Shown: positions 25,905 to 38,253, counted from the stretch's first letter. The stretch is 64,000 bases of DNA from Candidatus Gullanella endobia (GCF_900048035.1 NZ_LN999832.1:124001-188000), one strand, 5' to 3'. Numbers and translations are program-made. Notes: generated by a model not told the origin, from the letters alone.

Positions 25905-26396
25905 ATGACGATAGATATATTAGCAGACGCTAAACGGTTAATTAAACTCTCTAATCCTTGGCATTTTTTAGCTACAGGTTTTGGTATCGGGATGTTTCCC
26001 TACATGCCTGGTACTATAGGTTCATTAGTAGCAATTCCTATTTGGTTCTTATTACTAGCGCTGCCATGTCAGTTTTATTTTCTAACAATTATTTTCAGTT
26101 TTTTTATCGGTATTTATTTTTGTCATAAGACAGAATTGGATATAGGTATCCACGATCACGGTTGTATTGTTTGGGACGAGTTTATTGGAATGTGGATTAC
26201 TCTGATGGTATTACCAGAAAATAATTGGTGCTTGGTGTTAATTGGCTTCTTTCTATTTCGATTATTTGATACTTGGAAACCCTGGCCGATTCGCTGGTTC
26301 GACCATAAAGTATATGGCGGTATTGGAATCATTATAGATGATATAATAGCGGGGAGTATTGCTTCAAGTGTTCTGTACTGGATTAGATGTTACTAA
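25905..26396 (+). CDS. pgpA: Phosphatidylglycerophosphatase A
   Basis: Removes the phosphate from phosphatidylglycerol phosphate to give phosphatidylglycerol in the inner membrane. The 163 residues (172 in E. coli) are shorter at the C-terminus. Conserved parts: LSNPWHFLATGFGIG at the start, PGTIGSLVAIP, the acidic HDHGCIVWDEFIGMWITLM, FRLFDTWKPWPIRWFD and GGIGIIIDDIIAG. It has about four hydrophobic segments. Ribosome-binding site gagga. It closes the ribH-nusB-(thiL)-pgpA string. Confidence 0.95.
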   Translation: MTIDILADAKRLIKLSNPWHFLATGFGIGMFPYMPGTIGSLVAIPIWFLLLALPCQFYFLTIIFSFFIGIYFCHKTELDIGIHDHGCIVWDEFIGMWITLMVLPENNWCLVLIGFFLFRLFDTWKPWPIRWFDHKVYGGIGIIIDDIIAGSIASSVLYWIRCY

Positions 26397-27333
26397 TCAG
26401 TATTTTAATATAAAATAATCACAGTGAATTTAACTATATACTAATATTATTATTTATTACCTTCATATAAGAAATAAGTTGATATTTATCTCATAATAAA
26501 AACATACTTCTTATGATGATAAGAACCTTATCATGTAGTGTATTAGATTGCTTCTAGTTCAATAATTTTGTTTTTGAAATATGATTAAATCGCTCTATCA
26601 ATTATAATTAATATAAGATATCAAAAATATATACTATTATAAAAAGCTGTTAAAACACTTATTTCAATATAATTTATATATATAAAATATGATGGATTAT
26701 AGTTATTATACTTTTCTATTCAGAAATATATAGAGTGTTTATCTTCATTTCGATTATTTAGTATTTTTGATAAATTTACTTGATATGATCCGTGAAGTAA
26801 TTTTTTCTAGATCTGTATTAATTAGTTATACTATAGGAGGATTTAAAGATAAGACAATAATTTTAGGTCAGATATAGCTAATATGTTTTATGTTCTTATT
26901 CGTTCTAAATTAAATTTAATTAATCCCGTATACGCATATACAATCTATGATCATGTAGATAGATATTATATTAAAGAACAAACAGATTTATAATCATACA
27001 TCTTAGAATAAATTTTAACAAATGGCTAATTAGACTTTTACTGTATTACGAAAAACTATAAGATTTTCTTTCATAAGAATATAACGTTTAATTTCTCGCT
27101 CGTTGGTTTTAAAAAATCTGTGCAATCTATGCTAAACTATATTATGATAACTTCGTTTCAATAAATAGTTTTTTCATAATTTAACTAATAACTTCTTTTT
27201 TTTGATTTTTCTGCTGTTATCGTAATAAATCTCAGTAGTATCAAAAAAAGATTAATGTAGTTTATTATAGATAGTTAAGTACGATATTAATCGTACTGAC
27301 TTAAAATAAAAGATACTTTACTTTCGCTTTATG
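26397..27333. other. 0.9 kb non-coding between pgpA and dxs ends
   Basis: Site of yajO in E. coli. No gene, RNA or clear terminator was seen in this convergent gap. Confidence 0.6.
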
Positions 27334-29202
27334 TTATTGATCTAGCCAATCCTTTATTTTTTTCTGTATTCCTATGCTATCAAGACCAAGATGTGCGCGA
27401 ACTTCTTCTTGGCTACCTTGCGGAATAAAATAATCTGGTAGTCCTATATTTAATACTGGTATCTGTAATCTCTGACGCATTACATACTCGTTTACGCCGC
27501 TGCCTGCACCGCCTAAAATGGCATTTTCTTCAACTGTCACTAACGCTTGATGAGTATTAGATAGATCATGTATTAGTACACTATCGAGTGGCTTAACGAA
27601 ACGCATATCTACTAAAGTTGCATTGAGTACTTTCGCTACATGTTCAGCTTGTGGTAGTAATGTACCAAAATTAAGAATTGCTACGTCGACACCTTGACGA
27701 CGTACTACTCCTTTACCTAAAGGTAATTTATATAAATTACTGAGTATAGCGCCGGTACCGCTACCACGTGGGTAGCGTACTGCACTTGGCCCAGACTGAT
27801 AGTGATAACCTGTATTTAACATTAAACGGCATTCATTTTCATCGCTAGGTGTCATGATAACCATATTAGGAATACAACGTAAGTAGGAAAGATCAAACGC
27901 ACCTTGGTGACTCTGTCCATCTGCACCAACAATACCGCCGCGATCAATTGCAAATAATACTGGTAAGTTTTGCATAGCAATGTCATGGATAACCTGGTCA
28001 TAAGCGCGTTGTAAAAATGTAGAATAAATAGCTACAATGGGATTATAACCACCAATAGCTAGTCCGGCAGCAAAGGTAATAGCATGCTGTTCAGCGATAG
28101 CTACATCAAAATATTGGCGCGGATATTGATGTGAAAACGTTACCATACCAGAGCTTTCTCGCATGGCAGGAGTAATCGCCATTAATTTAGTATCCTCTGC
28201 AGCAGTGGAGCATAACCAATCACCAAAAATAGAAGAATAAGTGGGATATCTATCGTCGCTTTTTGGTAGCTTTCCTATATGGGGATCAAATTTTGGTACT
28301 GAATGCCAACTAATAGGATCTTTTTCAGCAGGTGCATAGCCATAACCTTTTTTTGTTATGAGATGTAATAGCTTCGGACCTTTTTTATGCTTCATGTTTT
28401 TCAAAATCTGTACTAATCGTTGGACATCATGACCATCCAGTGGCCCGATATAATTAAATCCTAATCCTTCAAACAATGCGTTTGGCATTACTATATTTTT
28501 AATTTTCTCTTCAGTACGATTTGCTAGCTTTTTAAATAGCAGAATATCGGATAATTCTTTTTTCCTGTCTTCGTAAATAGTTAAGTAGGATTTTTTTAAA
28601 GAAAAAATTTTCGCTAAATGGTTATTCAATGCGCCAACATTTTTTGAAATAGACATTGTATTATCATTTAGAATTACTAGTAAATCAGGTTTGATATCAC
28701 CAGCATGATTTATAGCTTCGAAAGCTATACCAGCAGTGATAGCGCCATCACCAATAATACAAACTGTGCGACGATCCAATCCTTCATATTCAGATGCAAC
28801 CGCCATACCGAGACCAGCACTTATAGAAGTAGAAGAATGACCTACCGAGAGATGATCATATTCACTTTCACCACGCCAAGGAAATGGATTTAAACCGTTA
28901 AATTTACGAATAGTACTAATACTATCTCGTCTCCCGGTTAATATTTTATGGGGATAAGCCTGATGGCCGACATCCCAGATTAATTGATCAAACGGTGTGT
29001 TGTACACATAATGCAGAGCTACCGTTATTTCTACTGTACCTAAGCCTGAAGCAAAATGTCCGCTTGAATAACTAACACTATCAATTAGAAATTGCCGTAA
29101 TTCATTACATAGTAACACTAAGTCATCTTTAGGCAATTGACGTAATTTTATAGGATTTTTGACTAAGCTCAGTATTGGATATTTCTTTATATTAAAACTC
29201 AT
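27334..29202 (-). CDS. dxs: 1-deoxy-D-xylulose-5-phosphate synthase
   Basis: Joins pyruvate and glyceraldehyde-3-phosphate, the first step of the MEP isoprenoid pathway, using thiamine diphosphate. The 622 residues (620 in E. coli) have the cofactor motif [21 protein letters not shown] ending with NDNTMSIS (about 150-185), [16 protein letters not shown] near 120, the catalytic glutamate in [14 protein letters not shown] near 370, [15 protein letters not shown], and the transketolase C-terminal domain with YPRGSG. In E. coli ispA lies just upstream in the same operon; here it is a relic. The later MEP genes are not in the window. Confidence 0.97.
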   Translation of the reverse strand: MSFNIKKYPILSLVKNPIKLRQLPKDDLVLLCNELRQFLIDSVSYSSGHFASGLGTVEITVALHYVYNTPFDQLIWDVGHQAYPHKILTGRRDSISTIRKFNGLNPFPWRGESEYDHLSVGHSSTSISAGLGMAVASEYEGLDRRTVCIIGDGAITAGIAFEAINHAGDIKPDLLVILNDNTMSISKNVGALNNHLAKIFSLKKSYLTIYEDRKKELSDILLFKKLANRTEEKIKNIVMPNALFEGLGFNYIGPLDGHDVQRLVQILKNMKHKKGPKLLHLITKKGYGYAPAEKDPISWHSVPKFDPHIGKLPKSDDRYPTYSSIFGDWLCSTAAEDTKLMAITPAMRESSGMVTFSHQYPRQYFDVAIAEQHAITFAAGLAIGGYNPIVAIYSTFLQRAYDQVIHDIAMQNLPVLFAIDRGGIVGADGQSHQGAFDLSYLRCIPNMVIMTPSDENECRLMLNTGYHYQSGPSAVRYPRGSGTGAILSNLYKLPLGKGVVRRQGVDVAILNFGTLLPQAEHVAKVLNATLVDMRFVKPLDSVLIHDLSNTHQALVTVEENAILGGAGSGVNEYVMRQRLQIPVLNIGLPDYFIPQGSQEEVRAHLGLDSIGIQKKIKDWLDQ

Positions 29203-29237
29203 AACGTACTCATATTTGAAGTATAAAATAATATCAT

Positions 29238-29390
29238 TTATTTTTTATATATTTTTACATAAAATAATATAGCAAGTTATAGCTACTAGTGTAGTACATT
29301 ATAACTAAGTACTTTGATATACTTTCGTAATATATTCATAATATGAATCCTAAGTTTTAATCCGTGTAATTTCCACTATAAGAAAAGTTA
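29238..29390 (-). pseudogene. ispA: Possible ispA relic (C-terminal end)
   Basis: On the minus strand, directly upstream of dxs, a frame ends YVKIYKK-stop (stop at 29238-29240), like the IspA end YIIQRNK. Before it, in shifting frames, come YTSSYNLL (DTSALEAL), SKYLV (SLKQLA) and VYQST (ARQSLK). Order and position agree with the E. coli ispA-dxs operon. Each match alone is weak and several frameshifts are needed. IspA makes farnesyl diphosphate. Confidence 0.4.
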
Positions 29391-32300
29391 AATAAGTTAT
29401 TTTAAAAAATTCTTTATAAGAATCCTATTTTTATTAATATTCTTAAGATCGTTATTAATATTAAGAATACTGTCTTGTATTTATAAAATAAGGCTGATAG
29501 CAACAGTAAAATAATAAAGATAACACAACGTCGTTGTATTGCGATCTATAGATAATAGTATACTAATACGAACTGATACATAGATAAATGTTCTTATAAT
29601 TTAAATTAGTAAATTATTTTAAGTCGCTTATAAGAGATCTTTCATCTCTCAGTTAAGACATATAATGCTTATATAAATTTTTAAATTTGATATGACAGGT
29701 TGGTTACTTTTATTGCAATACATAATTATTTATTATTAGTTGATTATTATAGATTAGTGAATAGAAATGGATATTTCTTAATTATAGAAAACGGTATATC
29801 AAAATTTTTAATTATTGCCTTAATAACTAATTAGTTTATTACACTAAGAATAGACACAATTCTTTTTCCAAAGAAAAATACTTTGATATATAGTCCTGAA
29901 TAAAAAACGCTTATGGATTAACGAAGATACGGAGGTAATTTTTTGGTACTGTTACTATTTTTACTAGCTATTCCAATAACTATGTTTGAAACTAGTTGTA
30001 ATATATTATTGTTTTATAATAATATATTAAGCTAGAGTGTAATGTAGTAGCTAGTATAATCTATATTATTTTTTCTTCTGTTAAAGTGTTTTTGAGCCAT
30101 ACTGTGCTAGTTCTACTTTATACTAAATACATTAAATATCTTCTTCAACAAGAATGCACCAGATTCAATCTGGGTAACTATTTTGTTGTAGTTATTTAAA
30201 TATAATTTTGAAAATTGATATGTCATTTTTTATATATTTTAATTTTATCAATAAATAGTGAAATTACGAGCACTAGCCAAGAGTGTGCTGATAAGCAGAT
30301 TGACCTTAATGACTTACAATAAAATAATATATTTATAACTTAAAAAATCGAAAAATTGGATTTTTTTATAGTTAAATATCTCACTGTTATATAAAATATA
30401 TAAGTATGTTGATCTTTAACAATTAAATAAATAATTATCGCTGTAATGATTATTTATTATGAAGTTTATCATTAAACTACTTCGGAAATTATGATAAAAA
30501 TCAATCTATGTAGTAGTTTTTATAAAATTCTATTAAAAATAATATTCAATATTAAAATAAATATTTAGGGATAGTACATTATTAAAATCATAATAGATGA
30601 TTGCTAATAACGAATAATATCAGCTTTTTGGTAGTTACTAAAGTTTTTATCCGTATTAAAAATTATTAAGCTCTCGTAGCAGAAAATATCCTTCTCATGA
30701 TATGAGATTATGATTTTTTCCTGTAAAAGCTATTGTATATAGATCGAGTATCGTGTTATGCTTGAGGTTTTACCTATCAGGACATACAATACTATCATGA
30801 CGTCGGTAATAACTTAAATAAGAGCATTAATAATGCCATAGTAAATTAATCTGATAAAATCAATTTATTCTTTCTCAAAAGAACAAATTGATTATTTTTA
30901 TCATAAAGCATATATGAGATTTTATTAGTTTTTCTCTATTAATATAGAAGAAGATATAATATCACTTGACATTAATAATAATGACGATTATTGTCTAATA
31001 TTAAACTATCTAGGAACCGATTACCATTAATATAGTAGTTTAATGAACTAAAAAACTAATTAATCTTTATAAAATTGATAAAGTATTAAATATCTTGATT
31101 GCTAGGTTCTATTTTCTCTCAAGATAAAATATATTACTATATCAATCTGTTATAATAATATAAAAGAACATGCTAAATTATACTAAAGCACTATGTGAGA
31201 TTTACAATAGTTTAACTGTATGTTACTTAAGTTTATATTAAGAAAGAAGTATATTAGTTTAATTCTTTAATCCTAATAAAATAATAATAAAAAAAGTGAA
31301 GAGCGAAAGTGGTATATAACTATTTGTACAATAGTCACTGAAAAATAATATACTTGTCTCTAAAGCAAACGTAAATACAGAATTTAGCAATAACGATATT
31401 ATCTTGGATATCCGTTTAGAAGATGAGTGAGAAAATTTTCCATTAAAACTGACCGATATAGTGTGATATAGGCGTTACTGTTTTATAAGTTAAATAGTTA
31501 TTTTTGCAAACTAGATCAGAGTAAATTATGCTTTCTTTGCTGTGATCCAGAAGTAATGAGTCATCTACAAGCTCTTTATTTATAAGAGAACCGTTTTAAA
31601 AATATTAAAAGTCTACTATTATCCTTAATTTTTACTAATAGATACTTTAAAAAAGACGATTAAATCTTATATTAATTTTACTTATTGCTTACTTATTACT
31701 TGTCTTGTAATATTTTTCTGTATGATTTACTCATATTTATTAACACTCTGGTTTTATTTATTATTGATCTTTACTTTGTAAGTAATACTAAGTATTAATG
31801 AACTGTAGTATACCTTTATTAATCTTTATTAAAGATTTATATGAAGTATATATAGTATATCACTCTAATAGTATCTATTAGACAGAAAAATAAAAATGAT
31901 ATGTCTGCAGTGTTTCTGCTCATATCTTTATTTAATTAAATAACAGCGGATTTTTTTAAATATAGTTTATGCTTACCGTTTGTAAGACATAATATAATAT
32001 TTTTACTACGCTACTTTTATACACATATTATGTTTATAATTAATATGTGCTATATTAGAAATAGAAATAGTGAATTTTAAAAAAAAAAGCGAATGCTTAT
32101 AAATAAGCAATTATAAATAGTGACTAAAAATAAACCATTTCTTATAATTTCTAAGAACATTGTATAGTAATATAAATAAAATAAAAATTTATTTTATAGT
32201 TATTAGAATTACAAATAACTTCCTATATGTTCTTCTAGAAAAGAACAAACAATTTTCTATCATTAATAGGTCATTATATCTATAATAAAAGATTTTTTAT

Positions 32301-33271
32301 TATCAGTAATAAATACAGCTAATATATTATATATATCTATATAAGTAATTCAAGTGTAATACTAAGGAAGTAGAACTATTATTTTTTTGGATAAAAATAA
32401 AAAATTTACAGTAGTAAAAATACTAATATTAAAAAATAAAATAAATTATGATTTATTAAAAAATTTACTAGACTAATTATAGATATAAAATTAAAAGTTT
32501 AGTTTAAATAACTATGTCATCGATAAAACTTATAAAAAAGTAATCACACCTAATAGATGACTGCGCTACGAAAATAGTAGAATTGAATATCATAATATTC
32601 CTGCTATATTTCAATTTTTACTTATTTAACGCTGTACATTATCCAATTTATTATTAAGCTATAATAGAGTATAGTGTTGTTACTGTATACCTTCCAATAA
32701 TAAATAAAAATCTCAGTGATGCCTAGGTTTGCTTTATCATGCCAAACTAATTTACTATTTTACTATACAAGTCAATATGGAAATTTTTTCAGATTATTTA
32801 ATCCTTAATATAAGGACATATTACAGAAAAAATCATCACTATAATTTATATTTAACTAATTACTTATAAAATTGAATGTTATATAAAATATATGAATATG
32901 AGAAAAAATAATTTAGAGGTAACTATTAGGTTAATCGTAGTTCTATATGAATTATTATTAATAATATTTATTACTATATAAAATTATTCTAATTATTATA
33001 ACGATACAATATTAATTTCTTTAAAATTTATTTTAAATACTTTCTGTATACTATTGATATTAAAAATAAATCCATCTCTTTTCTAGAGTTATATCTTAAT
33101 TTTTTATTTTTTAATAAAAAGAAAAATTAATTATATTTTTTAAATAAAAAATAAATTAATTACTAGTAACACACTGATGAATATAATAGAAAGGTATAAT
33201 TAACTTATTTACTTCAAATAGAAAGCAATTCATAGCAATATAACTAAATTTAGTGAAAATGATCTTAGTTC

Positions 33272-33316
33272 TATTGATTATCAAATAATTAATATTTAAT
33301 TATTTGATAATCAATA
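33272..33316. repeat. Perfect 21-bp inverted repeat, 3-nt loop
   Basis: Positions 33272-33292 pair exactly with 33296-33316. The word tcaaataattaa in its left arm recurs in the next hairpin, 38 bases on. Confidence 0.9.
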
Positions 33317-33330
33317 AAAATTAACTACGC

Positions 33331-33367
33331 TTATTTTAATTATTTAAGCATCAAATAATTAAAATAA
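33331..33367. repeat. Perfect 15-bp inverted repeat, 7-nt loop
   Basis: ttattttaattattt pairs with aaataattaaaataa around aagcatc. It shares a word with its neighbour at 33272-33316, so the two may have a common origin. Confidence 0.85.
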
Positions 33368-33731
33368 AATAAAAAACAAATATAGTAATTTTTATACAAA
33401 TAAAGGATTGTGTTCTTCTTTTATTAAAGATTTATTGAAAATATGCTAAATAAAATACAGTTTATACGACTGCTAAAATTACTAGTAATGTAATCAGAAT
33501 AATGTTATCCTATATATTGCTACATCATGATAAATAAGATCATAAAAATAACAAAATTAATGAAACTAAAGTTATAGATTCTAAATCTATTAATAAAAAT
33601 ATAAATATAAATTTTGTTATAAAAATTAAATTAAAATTACTTATTTATTTTTAAATTAAATGTAATAAAAAATTTAAACTCTTATCATAAAATTTTCAAA
33701 TAAAATAAGAATCACATAGATACTAACTAAT

Positions 33732-33782
33732 ATAAAAAACTAAATAACAATGCATTCAATGCATTGTTATTTAGTTTTTTAT
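33732..33782. repeat. Perfect 25-bp inverted repeat with 1-nt centre
   Basis: Positions 33732-33756 are the exact reverse complement of 33758-33782; the centre is c33757. The top of the stem is aatgcatt. A T-rich stretch follows on the plus strand, so it could act as an intrinsic terminator in form. No gene lies nearby. Confidence 0.92.
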
Positions 33783-35574
33783 TTTTGATAATTAAATTAT
33801 AAACTCACAAAAATTCAATATGGATAAAAATCGATACTTAACAGGAATAGCCTAGGCTAAATTAAAATTAAATAAAGATTTTATTAGTACTATAAATAGC
33901 AAATATCGTTAAGTATCTCTATTACAGGTAATATATTAATATAAAAGATGCTTAAAATATCCTTACTTACTCATAGATAATGTAGTATTTTTTAATACTA
34001 TTTATATTAATAAATAGATTATAATTAATTTTTAGATAAAAATAAAATATTTTATTTTTATCTAACATCGTTATATACATATTCAATCTCAATAAAAATA
34101 ACAGTTTTAATACGTTCTATTTCTTTTATAGAATAGAATAATAATAACATTGCGCCAGCATATTTCAATATATTAATATAATTTATATACAGTATTTTTA
34201 TAAACAAGTTGTTCTTGCTTTGTTCTTCATAATATATTTATTTATTAAAATATGTTACAACAGAAAAGTAATGGAGCAGTGAAGAACAGAAATTTCTAAC
34301 TCTAGAATAAAAATTCTATAGATTAAATATTAAATTAAGGTTCTATTTTTTATTAAATATACTAATTTATGATCTGGATTTTTATAATAAAACATTTAGT
34401 TCTAACATTGCAATATCATCACATACTTTATACACATACTCTATAAACAGATAACTTAGATAAGTTTTATATTATTTTACTCTTGGTTAGATTACATTTT
34501 TTATAATACTAAAAGCTAATTAACGCTCTTGTAATATTAACAAATAAGTATTTTTCCAGCTGAGTTTGCATTAATGGTTTTCAAAAAAAAAGAAAACTTC
34601 TATTAATTTCATTATGAAATACTACAGTGCCTCTATATAATATAATGTTCTGAACAATCTAATAAAATATAATTTTATTGATACTATTATCATCTATAAA
34701 TCTATCTAATAGAAGATTAAAATTTTTTCTCCTGGTAAATATTTTAATAATAAAAATTTAACTATACAATAGAATTTTAAATAAAATTTAAAATTTCAAT
34801 TATGAATTTGAATAATATCTCAATCAAAAACTATAAGAAGAAATAAAAGATACTTATATCGATATCATGTTAAATATGATAAATATCAGAATAACTAAAA
34901 ACATTTTATTCTGCTAAAATAAAAAGTACGTTACTATAAACTTAATAGTTTCCATGAATAAAAACGAAGATAAATATACCGATTTTATGCTAATAATGAG
35001 CTAAATCGGCATAATTTATTAATTTTTGAAGAAATTTTATCAGTCATAAAAACAAAAAAACTTCATATTCAGTATTACTTTCCTGGAAAATCTGTATAAT
35101 ACTACTAAATTTTCTGTTAAACTGAAAAATGAAAAAATATCAACTGCTTTATTTTTATATTATCTTTATTTAAAATTTAAAGGTTTTTATGATCTTTTAA
35201 AAGTTGTATACTAAGTACATAAAAATAAAATACAATATAAATGCTATTTTCATCTATATGAAATAATTTATTCAAAATTTTTTTCAACGTGAATAATATC
35301 AATATTATTAAGATAATAACAAATGATAAATATATATCCTGAAACATCAAATGCAATGCTATTTAGTAGTAAATAAGAAACAGCTCTACTGTAATAATCA
35401 TATAAGATGTTTAAATAGTAAACACTATTCCGTGTCAATATTAGTCTTCTTAATAGAAGCATTCATCCAAAAATATAAATAAAACAAATAAATCGTACAT
35501 CAGCGCTTTGATTAAAGGACTATATCTACCTATGCATATATTAAATATATTTTTGATTTATATAGAAAAATAAA

Positions 35575-35600
35575 ATACTACTATACTAGTATAGTAGTAT
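35575..35600. repeat. 26-nt perfect palindrome
   Basis: atactactatact and agtatagtagtat join with no loop. It overlaps short tandem agtatagt repeats, so it may have arisen by slippage. Confidence 0.85.
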
Positions 35601-35990
35601 AGTAGCATAAGCAAAGACAGTTAAGATCTCACTTATTAATATTCATATGATATAAAGGAAATTAATTTTAACAAATTAATAAAGCATTTTTAGTGAAAAT
35701 AGATATTTTAGTGATTTATAATCATATAGGCTTATAAGTTTAGTTGTTATCCTTCAAAGTCGTGTCATCCTACGGTGTCAAACTTTATATAAACTTGTCT
35801 TGCTATTGATACTAATAGATAGTGTTATATTTAACTGGAAAACAGTTTTAAGAACAAAGTATGCTACAGAAATTTAGGTAATATTCGATATTAAAATAGT
35901 AAAACTTTGTTTTAAAAAAACATCGCTTTTCTTCGATTAGTATTAAAGAAAAAACAAGTAGTGAAAAATTAAAAACGGTTTTAAAAATTA

Positions 35991-36015
35991 TAGAAAAAAT
36001 CGACGATTTTTTCTA
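35991..36015. terminator. 12-bp perfect hairpin upstream of clpP
   Basis: tagaaaaaatcg pairs with cgattttttcta around one A. It has six A and six T in opposing arms, as in two-way terminators. In E. coli tig ends upstream of clpP; this may be the surviving end signal of a lost tig. Confidence 0.4.
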
Positions 36016-36089
36016 GTCTGGTAATAATATTTCATTTCACATAAAATTGGAAATTTTTACGCTAAAAAGTTTTATTTTTAGGAGATAAA

Positions 36090-36713
36090 ATGCCATACAA
36101 TCGCGAACAAAATTATTCTTCATTTCATATGGCTCTAATACCGATGGTAGTGGAACAGACCTCACGCGGAGAACGTTCATATGATATTTTTTCGCGTTTA
36201 TTAAAAGAACGAATTATTTTTATGACCGGACAGATTGAAGATTACATGGCAAATTTGATTGTGGCACAGATGATGTTTTTAGAAGCAGAAAATCCAGAAA
36301 AAGATATTTATCTGTACATCAACTCACCTGGTGGAGTAATTACCGCCGGAATGTCAATTTATGATACTATGCAATTTATTAAGCCTGATGTTAGCACATT
36401 TTGTATGGGGCAGGCTGCCTCCATGGCGGCTTTCCTGCTAGCTGCCGGTGCAAATGGCAAGCGTTTTTGCTTGCCAAATTCACGAGTGATGATTCATCAA
36501 CCACTAGGTGGTTTTCACGGACAGGCAACCGATATTGAAATACATGCTCGTGAAATTTTAAAAATTAAGGTTCAGATGCATAAATTGCTGACAAAACATA
36601 CAGGACAGCCTATTGAAGTAATAGAGCGAGACACTGAACGTGATCGTTTTCTTTCAGCTCCTGAAGCGGTAGATTATGGATTAGTAGATTCTATATTGAT
36701 TCAGAGAAAATAA
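36090..36713 (+). CDS. clpP: ATP-dependent Clp protease proteolytic subunit
   Basis: A serine protease that forms the 14-subunit chamber fed by ClpX. Its 207 residues equal E. coli. The catalytic triad is present: serine in [11 protein letters not shown] (about 111), histidine in MIHQPLGG (about 136) and the aspartate in [10 protein letters not shown] (about 185). The first 14 residues, ending HM before [15 protein letters not shown], match the self-cleaved propeptide of E. coli. Strong ribosome-binding site aggag. clpX follows 146 bases later. No clpA or tig is seen. Confidence 0.98.
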   Translation: MPYNREQNYSSFHMALIPMVVEQTSRGERSYDIFSRLLKERIIFMTGQIEDYMANLIVAQMMFLEAENPEKDIYLYINSPGGVITAGMSIYDTMQFIKPDVSTFCMGQAASMAAFLLAAGANGKRFCLPNSRVMIHQPLGGFHGQATDIEIHAREILKIKVQMHKLLTKHTGQPIEVIERDTERDRFLSAPEAVDYGLVDSILIQRK

Positions 36714-36859
36714 TTTTTTAATAGCAGAATCCAATAAACTATAGTTAACATAGTATATTGTTAGAAATATAATCCGATTCTTTTGATTTGTTTTGAGTTA
36801 AGCCATTGTATTATTTGCTCTGACCGACTTGCTGAAAAAACAAAGTAAGAGGTGTACTA

Positions 36860-38137
36860 ATGACAGATAAGTGCAAAGATAGTTCAGGAAGAAAGTTACT
36901 ACATTGCTCTTTCTGCGGTAAGAGTCAACATGAGGTGCGAAAATTAATCGCTGGGCCATCTATTTATATCTGTGATGAATGTGTCAATTTATGCAATGAT
37001 ATTATCCGTGAAGAAATAAAAGAAAATACTGCACATCGTGAACACAGTGTGTTACCAACGCCTCATGAAATTCGATGTCACCTAGATAGTTATGTAATTG
37101 GTCAGGAAAATGCTAAGAAAGTACTCGCAGTAGCAGTTTACAACCATTATAAGCGTTTACGCAATTTTAGTATTAATAATCGAATTGAACTTGGAAAAAG
37201 TAATATTTTACTAATTGGTCCTACCGGAAGTGGTAAGACATTATTAGCAGAAACATTAGCCCGTTTCTTGGATGTACCTTTTGCCATGGCCGATGCTACA
37301 ACTTTAACAGAAGCTGGTTATGTTGGTGAAGATGTTGAGAATATTATTCAAAAACTCTTGCAAAAAAGTAATTTTGATGTGCAAAAAGCCCAATGCGGTA
37401 TTATATATATCGACGAAATTGACAAAATCTCTCGTAAGTCGGACAATCCTTCTATTACTCGTGACGTATCCGGTGAAGGGGTACAGCAGGCGTTACTTAA
37501 ACTAATAGAAGGGAGCATAGCTTCAGTTCCACCTCAAGGAGGACGCAAACACCCTCAACAAGAATTTATACAAGTAGATACCTCAAAGATCTTATTTATC
37601 TGCGGTGGCGCCTTTTCAGGTCTGGATAAAGTAATTGAACAGCGTACTGAAACTAGCCACGGTATTGGTTTTGGTGCTACTGTTAGAGGTAGTTCTGAGA
37701 AAGCATCAGAGAGTGAGTTACTAGCTAAAGTTGAACCGGAAGATCTGATTAAATTTGGTCTCATTCCTGAATTTATCGGTCGATTACCTGTTGTTACAAC
37801 CTTAAATGAATTAAATGAAGAAGCACTTATTAAAATCTTACGCGAACCGAAAAATGCATTGACAAAACAGTATCAAGTACTGTTTGACCTCGAAGGTGTA
37901 GAACTAGAATTCCGTGATGAAGCTCTTACTGCTATTGCAAAAAAAGCTATGGCGCGTAAAACTGGTGCTCGTGGCCTACGCTCTATTATTGAAGGCGTAC
38001 TGCTGGAGAATATGTACGAATTACCCTCTCAAGATAGTATAGAAAAAATAGTAATTAACGAAGAGGTTATCGCTGGCTGCTCGAAACCATTACTTATCTA
38101 CTGTAAACGTGAAACGCAGAAAACCTCCAACAAGTAA
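36860..38137 (+). CDS. clpX: ATP-dependent unfoldase subunit ClpX
   Basis: An AAA+ ring that unfolds substrates and threads them into ClpP. The 425 residues (424 in E. coli) have the N-terminal zinc-binding domain (CSFCGKSQ...CDEC, about 16-41), Walker A GPTGSGKT near 120, Walker [10 protein letters not shown] near 182, the pore motif GYVGEDV, sensor regions, and the ClpP-docking IGF loop ([10 protein letters not shown] near 268). The C-terminal tail shows no truncation. A 15-bp inverted repeat starts 4 bases after its stop. Confidence 0.98.
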   Translation: MTDKCKDSSGRKLLHCSFCGKSQHEVRKLIAGPSIYICDECVNLCNDIIREEIKENTAHREHSVLPTPHEIRCHLDSYVIGQENAKKVLAVAVYNHYKRLRNFSINNRIELGKSNILLIGPTGSGKTLLAETLARFLDVPFAMADATTLTEAGYVGEDVENIIQKLLQKSNFDVQKAQCGIIYIDEIDKISRKSDNPSITRDVSGEGVQQALLKLIEGSIASVPPQGGRKHPQQEFIQVDTSKILFICGGAFSGLDKVIEQRTETSHGIGFGATVRGSSEKASESELLAKVEPEDLIKFGLIPEFIGRLPVVTTLNELNEEALIKILREPKNALTKQYQVLFDLEGVELEFRDEALTAIAKKAMARKTGARGLRSIIEGVLLENMYELPSQDSIEKIVINEEVIAGCSKPLLIYCKRETQKTSNK

Positions 38138-38140
38138 CAC

Positions 38141-38180
38141 CTACCATTTGTAGCGCGTTAACACACGCTACAAATGGTAG
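38141..38180. repeat. Perfect 15-bp inverted repeat between clpX and lon
   Basis: ctaccatttgtagcg (38141-38155) pairs exactly with 38166-38180; the 10-nt loop is cgttaacaca. It is unusually GC-rich for this genome and starts just after the clpX stop. No T-run follows, so it is more likely to set the mRNA 3' end or protect it than to be a classical intrinsic terminator. Confidence 0.85.
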
Positions 38181-38226
38181 CGTCTACATGTGGAATTTCA
38201 TTTGTTCTTTTCGTTATTAATTACTA

Positions 38227-38253
38227 TTGAATGTAAGTGATTTGACCCCACAT
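38227..38253 (+). promoter_or_regulatory. Heat-shock (sigma-32) promoter of lon
   Basis: TTGAA (38227-38231), 14 bases, then CCCCACAT (38246-38253). E. coli lon has TTGAATG...CCCCATAT with the same 14-base spacing, and the surrounding bases also agree (ttgaatgt, ccccacatat). The -10 C-run stands out against the AT background. It lies about 95 bases before the lon start. Confidence 0.75.

Larger units (their letters stand above)
29391..36089. other. 6.7 kb decayed DNA, the longest gap in the window
   Basis: E. coli carries xseB, thiI, panE, the cyo oxidase operon, ampG, bolA and tig in this interval. None was recognised. The gap contains the densest set of hairpins: 33272-33316, 33331-33367, 33732-33782, 35575-35600 and 35991-36015. 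A small patch with unusually high GC lies at 30757-30816, where a 20-codon frame opens with ATG; I could not assign it. Confidence 0.6.

Noticed and set aside
33272-33782. Hairpins as MITE-like mobile elements
   Set aside because: The stems differ in sequence from site to site, apart from one shared word, and no target duplications were seen.
35268-35462. 64-codon minus-strand frame with hydrophobic residues
   Set aside because: AT-rich composition gives I, L, Y and N by chance; no ribosome-binding site, no family resemblance and no conserved neighbour.
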